Positions 1-6,093 are shown, counted from the stretch's first letter. The stretch: 7,076 bases of DNA from JBEHWX01 sp048498995 (GCA_048498995.1 JBEHWX010000169.1:1-7076); one strand, 5' to 3'. Program-made: numbers and translations. The notes: generated by a model from the letters alone, not told the origin.

Positions 1-675
1 CTCCGCGGCGGCGGCCGGAGCATCCGACGGAGTGGACGTGGCGGGGAGGGCTGGCTGGTCGACGCGCGGGGCCACCACCGCCGGCGGCGCGCCGCCCGGC
101 TGGCCGGTCACGGCCTGGTCGCCACCGTGCATCAGGGCCGGTACCGCGACGTAGGTGCCGACGGCGAGTCCGACCAGGACGACGGCACCGGCCACCACCT
201 TGGCGATTCCACCGGCCAGCAGCGCTCCGAGGAAGGTTCCCTTGGCCGCGCCGGCGGCGACACCCGCGGCCACGCCGGTCGCGGTTCCGGCTACGCCGGA
301 GGCGGCACCGGAAGCGGCACCGGAGCCCGACATCGCGGCCGGGATTCCGCTTCCTCCGGATCCCGCGGCCGAGCCGGCCGTCGAGCCGGCGGTGGAGCCG
401 GCACCGGCGGAGTTGCCGGCGGCCTGCTGCGCGATCTGCGCGGCCGGGACGCTGGTGGCAAGCAGGCCGAGGAAGTGCGCGTAGGCCTCGGGACGCTCGG
501 CCGGAAGCGTCTCCCGATCGCGGGTGAGCACCCGGTCGAGAACCATCTCGGCGGTGAACATCCGCTTCAACTCGGGATCGGTCTTCATGAGCTCCTGGAA
601 CCGTCGCTCCTCATCAGCCCCCATCTGTCCGGAGACATACCGATCGATAATGCTATCGTAGGTTTCGTGATTCAT
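1..675 (-). CDS. Putative transmembrane anti-sigma factor (partial, C-terminus beyond left edge)
   Basis: The frame is open from an ATG at 675-673 to base 1 with no stop, giving 225 visible residues; the C-terminus is missing. Residues 1-50 (starting MNHETYDSIIDRYVSGQM) have the look of the short cytoplasmic helical head of anti-sigma factors: an IDRY..G.M segment, then E-rich helix and a DPEL motif. There is no cysteine, so no zinc-finger (zf-HC2/ZAS) HxxxCxxC site. Residues about 86-145 are almost only Gly, Ala, Ser and Thr. A hydrophobic membrane segment follows at about 148-181, then a Pro/Ala-rich part that would lie outside the cytoplasm. The start overlaps the sigma gene stop as ATGA and has GGAG seven bases upstream, implying translational coupling. 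The inferred role is to hold the upstream ECF sigma factor at the inner membrane until a signal arrives. The role rests on context and the N-terminal pattern; it could be another membrane protein. Confidence 0.72.
   Translation of the reverse strand, partial: MNHETYDSIIDRYVSGQMGADEERRFQELMKTDPELKRMFTAEMVLDRVLTRDRETLPAERPEAYAHFLGLLATSVPAAQIAQQAAGNSAGAGSTAGSTAGSAAGSGGSGIPAAMSGSGAASGAASGVAGTATGVAAGVAAGAAKGTFLGALLAGGIAKVVAGAVVLVGLAVGTYVAVPALMHGGDQAVTGQPGGAPPAVVAPRVDQPALPATSTPSDAPAAAAE
371..406. repeat. Three 12-bp tandem repeats within the Gly/Ala/Ser-rich coding segment
   Basis: On the plus strand GAGCCGGC begins units at 371, 383 and 395, each 12 bp long with variable last bases. In the minus-strand gene this encodes the repeated Gly-Ser-Thr/Ala-Ala pattern. 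A second pair of 12-bp units (ending GCGGCACCGGA) lies at 301-324. Multiples of three keep the frame, so copy number could vary without breaking the gene. Confidence 0.6.
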
Positions 676-1343
676 TTGTCTTCTCCATCGTTGGATGCGC
701 TGCGAGCGGTTCCCTTTCGTATCGTGCCCTCGGAGGGCTCCATCGAACCGGCCACGATCTTCCTCAGCTGCGCACGTGCGCGTGAGGCACGCATCCAGAT
801 CGCGTCCGGCGTCTTGCCGAGCATTTCGGCAATCTCATCGAAACGGTAACCGCAGTAGAAATTCAACACGAGCACTTCCCGATAATCAAATGAGAGCTTA
901 TCGAGAGAGGAGACCACAAGGTCCTCCATGTCGGAGAGCTCCGGCGTGGTATAGACCGGGAGGGCCGCCTCTTCCAGGGCGCCGAGCGGAACGAAATTCT
1001 TCCGCGACCGAAGGTGATTCAGGCAGAGATTCCTGGCGATCCGGATGAGAAACCCGAGCGGGGTATGAACTTCGACCGGACGCTCCCGAAGCCTGACGAC
1101 ACGCTCCCAAATCTCCTGTGTGACATCCTGTGCCTGCTCGACCGAGCCGAGCATCTTCAGACAGTAGACGTTCAGGGGCCTGTTGTACTTCCGGAACACC
1201 TTGATCGCAGCCACGTCATCCCCCGCCAGAAACTTCCGGAAGAGGATCGCATCCTCGCTTGGCGGGTTCGGAGCCGTCCGGGATTCCTCCATCTCCGGCT
1301 CCGGTGCCATCGGCGCTGCCTCGATTAACTGTGATTGACTCAT
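672..1343 (-). CDS. ECF-type RNA polymerase sigma factor (sigma-70 family)
   Basis: This 223-residue protein directs RNA polymerase to a specific promoter set. After an acidic, proline-rich N-terminal tail (about 1-30), sigma region 2 spans about 44-115, including the core-binding and -10-recognising stretch with DVTQEIWERV (73-82) and FLIRIARNLCLNHLRSRK (98-115). A short linker leads to region 4 at about 140-197, with the helix-turn-helix around YRFDEIAEMLGKTPDAIWMR (166-185) followed by the basic helix ASRARAQLRK. Regions 1 and 3 are absent, as in ECF (group 4) sigma factors. The length is slightly above the usual because of N- and C-terminal tails. The ATG at 1343-1341 has only a weak ribosome site (GGGA further upstream); Met12 and Met18 are possible later starts. 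The gene overlaps the downstream membrane-protein gene by four bases (ATGA), the usual arrangement for a sigma/anti-sigma pair. I cannot assign an ECF subgroup. Confidence 0.93.
   Translation of the reverse strand: MSQSQLIEAAPMAPEPEMEESRTAPNPPSEDAILFRKFLAGDDVAAIKVFRKYNRPLNVYCLKMLGSVEQAQDVTQEIWERVVRLRERPVEVHTPLGFLIRIARNLCLNHLRSRKNFVPLGALEEAALPVYTTPELSDMEDLVVSSLDKLSFDYREVLVLNFYCGYRFDEIAEMLGKTPDAIWMRASRARAQLRKIVAGSMEPSEGTIRKGTARSASNDGEDK
683..686 (-). promoter_or_regulatory. Ribosome binding site of the putative anti-sigma gene
   Basis: GGAG lies on the minus strand seven bases before the ATG at 675-673, inside the last codons of the sigma gene. It supports the overlapping start (ATGA) and translational coupling of the two genes. 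Confidence 0.6.
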
Positions 1344-1407
1344 GAACTCACGTTCCCTTTGCTGTACACCCTCAATGACAGAGGGGGCATCCGAGACCTA
1401 ACACCCC

Positions 1408-1435
1408 CCGACAAAAGAAGTATCTTCTCGGTCGG
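1408..1435. promoter_or_regulatory. Two-stage dyad (hairpin or operator candidate) in the divergent intergenic region
   Basis: CCGAC (1408-1412) pairs with GTCGG (1431-1435), and nested inside AGAAG (1416-1420) pairs with CTTCT (1424-1428) around a TAT centre. The two stems are separated by AAA on one side and CG on the other. It lies 65-92 bases upstream of the sigma start, in its probable leader or promoter region. It may be a binding site for a dimeric regulator or an RNA hairpin. An alternative pairing, GGGGG (1383-1387) with CCCCC (within 1404-1409), would exclude the outer stem. There is no clear sigma-70 or ECF promoter pair that I can defend here. Confidence 0.4.
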
Positions 1436-1597
1436 AGTCAGGGCCGAACGGCGATTCCTGTCTTCATAATGATTCCAAGATACCTGCTCCCGGCGGCGAT
1501 TGCACTCCAGCCGGCGAGCCCCGATCGGGCGCCCCCGATCGCGCAACGGCCCCCCTCGGCGGGCGGGTCCGATCCCGGATTACGACCGAAGCTCCAG

Positions 1598-2866
1598 ATG
1601 ATTCGCCCAACCACGCCCCATCGCGGCCCGGGAACGGCCCCCGGCTCCCGCCCCGGCCTCCGGCCCGTCTCCCGGCCCGGCCTCCGGCCCGTCTCCCGAC
1701 TCGGCTCCCGGATCGGCCACGGACTCTCCCTGCTCGGCGCCATCGCGCTGACGGCGCTGGCCGGCGCCTGCGGCGACAAGCTCCCCCCGCCGGTCGGCCC
1801 CGGTCCCGTCCCAGGCGGCACCATTCCCGACGATACACTCCTGGTCGGCTATTATGATTCGACCAATACGGTCTTCACGGTCTCCCGGCTCCTGATCCCG
1901 AGCGGACGTCGGGAGTCGCTCGGCGTCGGTGTCCCGATCACCTACGTCCGCGGCAACGGCCTCGGCCGGCTGGTGACCATCGCCGGCCTGACCTTCCCGG
2001 ACCTGAGCTCGGCGATCATCGATCTCCCCACCGGCCGGGAGATCGTTCTGCCGCTCGGCCCCTCCGAGGAGATCGATCACGGCACCGAGGCCATCTCGCC
2101 GGACGGAACGAAGGTGGCCGTGTTCGTGCGGCGCAATCCGCAGAAACGGGTCTCGCTCAAGCTGTTCGATATCAGCGGAAGCACCCCGCGCCTCATCTCC
2201 CCATCGGTCCAGATTACCCCGAACGGAACCAACGACGTCAGCTATACCTGGCCGGCATTCTCTCCGGACGGACAGTCGATCGCCTGGGCGCAGCGGACCG
2301 AGTTCGACTCCGGCCTGACCAATTGCGGGCTGATGGTCTTGAAGCTCGCCACCTCCCCGGCGACCATCGAACAGATCGTGGACATGACCGGCACCTGGAT
2401 TCCCTCCGAGTATGGCCAGTGCGAGTGGTCGCACGACGGCCAGATGATCGCCGCGCATGTCCAGCCGGCCTACACGAGCGGTCAGAACCTGATCATCGTC
2501 GACACCAGCAGACGGGACATCATCTGGAATACCAGCGCGCTGCTCGGCACCTCCGACGCCGACATCACCTTCTCCTGGTCGCCGACCGGCAGGACCATCG
2601 CGTTCAATGCCGCCGGGACCGTCGGCGGCACCGATATCTACCTGTGGGATCTGGACAACGCGGTGATGACGCCCCTGACCGCCACGACCGGGATCAATCA
2701 ACTGCCGCACTGGTCGCCGGACGGCAAGAAGCTGATCTACGTCTCCGGCGTGTCCGCCGCGCTTCCGTTCCTGCCCCCCGCCCGGCTCTGCCTGATCGAC
2801 CTCGCTTCGTCGCGTCGCACCCCGGACACGATTGCCACGATGGTGACCAACGCGTTCTGGAAGTAA
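1598..2866 (+). CDS. PD40/WD40-like beta-propeller lipoprotein (TolB-like fold)
   Basis: Five PD40 (TolB-type) motifs show a beta-propeller. Numbered from the ATG at 1469, they are AISPDGTKVAVF (208-219), AFSPDGQSIAWA (263-274), EWSHDGQMIAAH (319-330), SWSPTGRTIAFN (369-380) and HWSPDGKKLIYV (414-425). A hydrophobic segment LSLLGAIALTALAGA runs into Cys101 (codon at 1769-1771), a plausible lipobox for a membrane-anchored lipoprotein, followed by a Pro/Gly-rich tether. The start is uncertain. The ATG at 1469 would put 100 residues before the lipid cysteine. The ATG at 1598 puts 57 and is preferred because a -10-like CATAAT sits at 1465-1470. Neither has a clear Shine-Dalgarno. The part before the hydrophobic core is Arg/Pro-rich and built from a tandem repeat, odd for a lipoprotein leader. 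Such propellers usually bind proteins or sugars; the substrate is unknown. The OmpA-type gene follows 82 bases downstream on the same strand. Confidence 0.82.
   Translation: MIRPTTPHRGPGTAPGSRPGLRPVSRPGLRPVSRLGSRIGHGLSLLGAIALTALAGACGDKLPPPVGPGPVPGGTIPDDTLLVGYYDSTNTVFTVSRLLIPSGRRESLGVGVPITYVRGNGLGRLVTIAGLTFPDLSSAIIDLPTGREIVLPLGPSEEIDHGTEAISPDGTKVAVFVRRNPQKRVSLKLFDISGSTPRLISPSVQITPNGTNDVSYTWPAFSPDGQSIAWAQRTEFDSGLTNCGLMVLKLATSPATIEQIVDMTGTWIPSEYGQCEWSHDGQMIAAHVQPAYTSGQNLIIVDTSRRDIIWNTSALLGTSDADITFSWSPTGRTIAFNAAGTVGGTDIYLWDLDNAVMTPLTATTGINQLPHWSPDGKKLIYVSGVSAALPFLPPARLCLIDLASSRRTPDTIATMVTNAFWK
1652..1699. repeat. 24-bp tandem repeat, two copies
   Basis: Units 1652-1675 and 1676-1699 differ at one base (the last). 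They encode RPGLRPVS twice in the leader of the propeller lipoprotein, and the flanks at both ends contain further degenerate CGGCTCCCG copies. The length is a multiple of three, so gain or loss of a unit keeps the frame. Confidence 0.75.
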
Positions 2867-2875
2867 TCGAAACCG

Positions 2876-2941
2876 CTCTGAATTGCCCCTGGCGTCATAT
2901 CTTTAGCCTGATTCTGAGAGCCAGGAAGAAGAAATTCAGAG
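2876..2941. repeat. Nested inverted repeat between the propeller lipoprotein and OmpA-type genes
   Basis: The outer arms CTCTGAATT (2876-2884) and AATTCAGAG (2933-2941) are perfectly complementary over 9 bp. The inner arms CCTGGC (2888-2893) and GCCAGG (2920-2925) add 6 bp around a 26-base loop. The element fills most of the 82-base intergenic gap, begins 10 bases after the upstream stop and ends 8 bases before the downstream GTG. It could be a transcript-processing or attenuating structure, or a translation-control hairpin that buries the purine-rich AGGAAGAAG stretch (2923-2931). Confidence 0.55.
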
Positions 2942-2948
2942 ACTCCGC

Positions 2949-4937
2949 GTGCCAGTATCGAGCATACGGCGGCGCCCTGCCCGCACGGGACTCGGCCCAT
3001 TCATCATTCTGTTCCTATCCACGGCCGGCCTGTCGGCGCAGGAGAGCATGCTCGTCGGCGTCGGTGCCGGCTATGAGTTCGGCGTTCCGCTCGCGATACG
3101 GCACGATCCGGGGGGAATCAACGCGGCCGTCGGATTCGACGGCGACGGCATCTCGCGCAACCACAGCGGGTGGATCGCCGGCACCGCGATCTTCCCCCAT
3201 CTGTTCGGCGCAAACCTCGGACTCAGCACCCGGCTCGGGCTCTTCTTCGCCTCCGGCGAGTTCACCTCCGACGAGTATCGGGTCTTCACCCCGATCGATT
3301 CGGCCACGCGCACATCCTACGTCACGACCCATCGGCTTGATGTCTCCTCCGTGACCGGCGATCTCCGGCTGGAGCTGATGGCCCGCTACCGCCTCTCCTG
3401 GCTCGACATCTCCCTCGGCCCCTGGCTCGGCTATCGCGCCGCCGGCACCGTCGTGGCCACCGACCGGCTGATCGACAGCGGCGGCGCTCCCCCATCGTTC
3501 GCCGGCTCCGGATCGATCCTCCTCGGCGACACGATCGCGACCGGGCGCCTGCGCGGCGGCTTCCTCCTCTCCCTTTCGGTCCCGATCTCCTTCGGCAACG
3601 CGAGCCTCCAGTGGGAGCTCTTCACCCGCGCCGATGCCGGAGCCCTGGCCGACAACCTCGGGCTGCGCGCCTTCAGCGCCGGCGCCGGAGTCTCCCTTTT
3701 GCTGCCGAGCGCTCCGCCCCCCATCCCGATTCCCCCGCCGGCCGAGACGCCCCCGCCCCCCGCGCGCGAGCAGCGCCTGGCGGCGACCGTGGATCTCTAC
3801 GCCGAGGAGGGTGATTCCGTGGCGGTGGTCACGATGCGGGATATCCTCAACCGACGCGAGGCCCCCTTCCTCCCGATCCTCTTCTTCGATCGCGGCGCCG
3901 GCAACATCCCGGAGCGCTACGCCCGGATCGACCGCGCCGCCGCGACCACCTTCACGATCGATTCGCTCGCCGGGCTCGATCGCGCCGGCATCTACCGGAG
4001 CATGCTCAACGTGCTCGGCTGGCGGCTTCGCCAGGAGCCTTCCGCCCGGATATCGCTGCTCGGCGCCATCGGCGCCGACGAGGCCGGGACGCTCGCCTCG
4101 GCGCGCGCCGAGGAGGTGCGCCGCTATCTGGTCGACGTCTGGGGCATCGAGGAGCGCCGGATCGAGGTCGGCACCGAGCGGCTCGATCCGTCGCTCGCGA
4201 TTCCCCCCGATGGCGGCGGCACCGTCCGGGTGGCGACCACCGCCGAGAAGATCCTCGCGCCGGTGCTCGTGGAATGGCTGGCGCGCGACCTGAGCGCGCC
4301 GCCGATCGGCGTGGATCAGGAGATCAGCGCCGAGGCGGGGGTGAAGGGATGGACGATGACGATCACGCAGGGGAGCCGACTGGTGGGACGGTACGTGAGC
4401 ACCGATCCGCACCGGATGGAGGAGCTGAGCCTGTCGTTCCTTCTCGATCAGAACGAGCAGGACGCCGCGCTCGCGCCGCTTGTGGCCGAGCTGGTGGTGG
4501 AGGATTCCACCGGCCGGAGCACCGTGGCGCGCGACCGGCTGCCGATCGTCTGGGAGCGTGACACGCTGGCGGTGGGAGAAGAGCTGGTCGGCACCGGCTA
4601 CGAGCACCTGGAGCGCCTGTTTCTCTACCCGGGCGCGGAGGGAGCCGCGCATGGAGGGGAGGAGATCGCCCGCGAGGTGGCCGGACTGCTCAGAAGCGGC
4701 GCCACCGTCCACGCGCTCGTGCCGGCCTCGGAGGCCAGTGAGGCGGCCGAGCGTCGATGGGGAGCGGCCACCGCCGCCGAGCTGATCGCCGCCGCGCAGC
4801 AGCGGGGGGCGACCATCGACCACTTCGAGCTTGCCCCCGCTCCCGTTTCCCCGGCGAAATACCCGGAGGACCGGATCTTCGCCCGCGAGCTCCGCTTCGT
4901 GATCGATCAGGCCGGGGCGAAGAAATCGAAGAAGTGA
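2949..4937 (+). CDS. OmpA-family outer-membrane protein: N-terminal barrel and two degenerate OmpA-like domains
   Basis: The frame encodes 662 residues. A Sec signal peptide (RRRPARTG, then hydrophobic FIILFLSTAG, cleavage after LSA at residue 30) precedes a region of alternating Gly/aromatic strands (about 32-252) resembling a beta-barrel. A Pro-rich linker follows (253-272). A first OmpA-like domain (about 305-430) has LPILFFDRGAGNIPERY, the helix SARAEEVRRYLVDVWGI with Arg386, and ERRIEV. An Ig-like strand-rich part follows (about 445-535). A second, more degenerate OmpA-like domain (about 545-655) ends in RIFARELRFVID. OmpA domains normally bind peptidoglycan through conserved Asp and Arg; the Asp of the GHTD motif is not where expected in domain 1. 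I see no cysteine. The start is GTG at 2949 with only a weak AGAGA upstream; an ATT at 2934 with AGGA ahead is an alternative. An in-frame TAG at 2904 bars longer forms. The likely role is tethering the outer membrane to the wall. Confidence 0.85.
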   Translation: MPVSSIRRRPARTGLGPFIILFLSTAGLSAQESMLVGVGAGYEFGVPLAIRHDPGGINAAVGFDGDGISRNHSGWIAGTAIFPHLFGANLGLSTRLGLFFASGEFTSDEYRVFTPIDSATRTSYVTTHRLDVSSVTGDLRLELMARYRLSWLDISLGPWLGYRAAGTVVATDRLIDSGGAPPSFAGSGSILLGDTIATGRLRGGFLLSLSVPISFGNASLQWELFTRADAGALADNLGLRAFSAGAGVSLLLPSAPPPIPIPPPAETPPPPAREQRLAATVDLYAEEGDSVAVVTMRDILNRREAPFLPILFFDRGAGNIPERYARIDRAAATTFTIDSLAGLDRAGIYRSMLNVLGWRLRQEPSARISLLGAIGADEAGTLASARAEEVRRYLVDVWGIEERRIEVGTERLDPSLAIPPDGGGTVRVATTAEKILAPVLVEWLARDLSAPPIGVDQEISAEAGVKGWTMTITQGSRLVGRYVSTDPHRMEELSLSFLLDQNEQDAALAPLVAELVVEDSTGRSTVARDRLPIVWERDTLAVGEELVGTGYEHLERLFLYPGAEGAAHGGEEIAREVAGLLRSGATVHALVPASEASEAAERRWGAATAAELIAAAQQRGATIDHFELAPAPVSPAKYPEDRIFARELRFVIDQAGAKKSKK

Positions 4938-5065
4938 GCGCGCGCACCCGAAGCGCACGTGGAGCGGACGTGGAATGAGGGGATGGCGATGACGCGGTGA
5001 TGATGAGAGGAGCGCGCGCAGCGCGGGAACGGAGCGCGTTGATCGGCGGGCATGGAATGAAACGA

Positions 5066-5108
5066 CATCGCGCCGGGCGACGGAGGATCTCCGTTTCCCG
5101 GCGCGATG
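5066..5108. terminator. Large hairpin between convergent genes, likely bidirectional terminator
   Basis: CATCGCGCCGGG (5066-5077) and CCCGGCGCGATG (5097-5108) form a perfect 12-bp stem. After a CG/TT internal loop, ACGGAG (5080-5085) pairs with CTCCGT (5089-5094) over a three-base GAT loop. It sits 128 bases after the OmpA-type stop and 41 bases after the cytochrome stop, so it can serve both transcripts. There is no real T-tract on the plus side; on the minus side TCGTTTCATT follows. The rest of 4938-5149 is gene-free, with an 11-bp direct repeat GAGCGCGCGCA at 4936-4946 and 5010-5020. Confidence 0.7.
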
Positions 5109-5149
5109 CGCATTTCGGGCGTGATCGATGTCGATCGTCGGCCGCGGCG

Positions 5150-5851
5150 TCAGTTGCCGCCGGCGGTCGGCTTCTCGGCGGTCGGAGCGGCCGGCGGCTG
5201 GTAGTCCGGCACCTTGTTGTTCACCGCCGGGACCGTCCGGAGGTAGGCGTAGACCGACTTCAGATCCTCGTCGGTCATGTTCGAATACCACTGCCACGGC
5301 ATCGGCGGCATGATCGGGCGCGAGGTTCCCCAGTGCTTCCCGGTCCGGATCGTCTTGACGAACATATCCTCGGTCCAGGTTCCGATGCCGGTCAGCGAGT
5401 CCGGCGTGAGGTTCATCGCGTAGGTGATGCCCCAGGGTCCGGCAAAGGCGGTATTGGTGGCCGCTCCCTGCCACATCCATCCTCCCTCCAGCTTTGCCGG
5501 AGCCGCCAGCTTCATCTCGGATGGATGTCCCGAGAGCATGCGGGACATATCCGGCTCGGGACCGTTGGCGCCCATCTTGAACGGCGTGTGGCAGTCGTTG
5601 CACGCGCCGATGGTGACGATGTACTTGCCGCGCTCGGCCGACACCGCCGGCGTGGCCGCGGCCGTGGCCGGCGTGGAGGTGGAATCGGCGGCACCGTTCC
5701 TGTCGGCGACCGCGTCCGAGCCTCCTTTTGCGCAACCGATGATCGTTCCGCTCGCGACCAGGATCACCCCCGCACCGTACAGTCCGGTCAGCAAGCTCCG
5801 ATACCCGCGCGCACGACGCGCGCTCCGTCGAGATCCCATCTCGATGGACAT
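5150..5851 (-). CDS. Monoheme c-type cytochrome, predicted lipoprotein
   Basis: The protein has 233 residues from the ATG at 5851-5849, chosen because GGAGAA lies four bases upstream. An in-frame TTG at 5884 would add 11 residues but has no such site. An Arg-rich N-terminus leads to a hydrophobic segment (LLTGLYGAGVILVASGTIIG) ending in a lipobox Cys (residue 40), so it is probably anchored to a membrane facing the periplasm. A Thr/Ala-rich spacer precedes ERGKYIVTIGACNDCHTP, where CNDCH (84-88) is the covalent heme c site. MPPMPW at 181-186 carries the probable methionine ligand (Met184), followed by a typical C-terminal cytochrome helix MTDEDLKSVYAYLRTVP. NLTPD and GIGTWTEDMF match the single-domain relatives of alcohol-dehydrogenase cytochrome subunits. 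It carries electrons; its partner is unknown, since no dehydrogenase or oxidase lies beside it. It appears to be transcribed alone. Confidence 0.92.
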   Translation of the reverse strand: MSIEMGSRRSARRARGYRSLLTGLYGAGVILVASGTIIGCAKGGSDAVADRNGAADSTSTPATAAATPAVSAERGKYIVTIGACNDCHTPFKMGANGPEPDMSRMLSGHPSEMKLAAPAKLEGGWMWQGAATNTAFAGPWGITYAMNLTPDSLTGIGTWTEDMFVKTIRTGKHWGTSRPIMPPMPWQWYSNMTDEDLKSVYAYLRTVPAVNNKVPDYQPPAAPTAEKPTAGGN

Positions 5852-5855
5852 GTTC

Positions 5856-5861
5856 TTCTCC
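5856..5861 (-). promoter_or_regulatory. Ribosome binding site of the cytochrome gene
   Basis: GGAGAA on the minus strand lies four bases before the ATG at 5851 and decides this start over the in-frame TTG at 5884. Confidence 0.7.
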
Positions 5862-5863
5862 AA

Positions 5864-5885
5864 ATTGATTGTTGGTATGATCAAT
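5864..5885. repeat. Short AT-rich inverted repeat in the cytochrome 5' UTR
   Basis: ATTGAT (5864-5869) and ATCAAT (5880-5885) are perfect inverted copies with a 10-base spacer. The pair lies directly upstream of the ribosome site in an otherwise GC-rich region. It may be an operator or a leader hairpin that affects translation of the cytochrome. Confidence 0.4.
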
Positions 5886-5964
5886 CCGGGGGGGCGAGAT
5901 CCGTTGCCGAGGTTCCGGCGCCGGACAACTCCGCGCTACGGCGGAAATCCCCTGGGGTGGAGCG

Positions 5965-5995
5965 CAAACCTAGCCACGCCGCCGCGAACGGACAA
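5965..5995 (-). promoter_or_regulatory. Candidate Bacteroidota-type promoter for the cytochrome gene
   Basis: On the minus strand TTG (5995-5993), 20 bases of spacer and TAGGTTTG (5972-5965) match the TTG / TAnnTTTG promoter pattern known for Bacteroidota primary sigma factor. Read as an ordinary sigma-70 promoter it is TTGTCC, 17 bases, TAGGTT. Transcription would start near 5958 and leave a leader of roughly 105 bases. A single motif match in a GC-rich region is suggestive only. Confidence 0.35.
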
Positions 5996-6061
5996 CGAAT
6001 CACACGTAACGATCTGGAAGCGTTGGCGATGGTGGTCACGATGCCGCATCGTCGGCAAGCA

Positions 6062-6093
6062 CGGACGCCGGAAGAGCGGCCCGGACGCCGGAA
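6062..6093. repeat. 12-bp direct repeat
   Basis: CGGACGCCGGAA occurs at 6062-6073 and again at 6082-6093, a 20-base period. The second copy runs into the 5' arm of the adjacent hairpin. It may be a regulatory site pair or a by-product of GC-rich sequence. Confidence 0.45.

Noticed and set aside
127..849. Plus-strand frames, including one with EPAVEPAVEPA repeats at 155-484
   Set aside because: The repeat is the antisense reading of the Gly/Ala/Ser segment of the minus-strand gene, which has a good ribosome site and overlaps the sigma gene in the standard way.
1580..2710. A 376-residue minus-strand frame opposite the propeller gene
   Set aside because: The plus-strand frame has five PD40 motifs and a lipobox; this one is Asp/Gly/Arg-rich noise.
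3015..5735. A 906-residue open frame on the minus strand
   Set aside because: It lies antisense to the OmpA-type gene and runs into the cytochrome gene in another frame. It is Arg/Gly/His-rich with no domain, as expected from GC-biased third positions opposite a real gene.
5852..5884. An upstream TTG start for the cytochrome
   Set aside because: It adds 11 residues across the ribosome site GGAGAA and lies within the ATTGAT/ATCAAT dyad; the ATG at 5851 is better supported.
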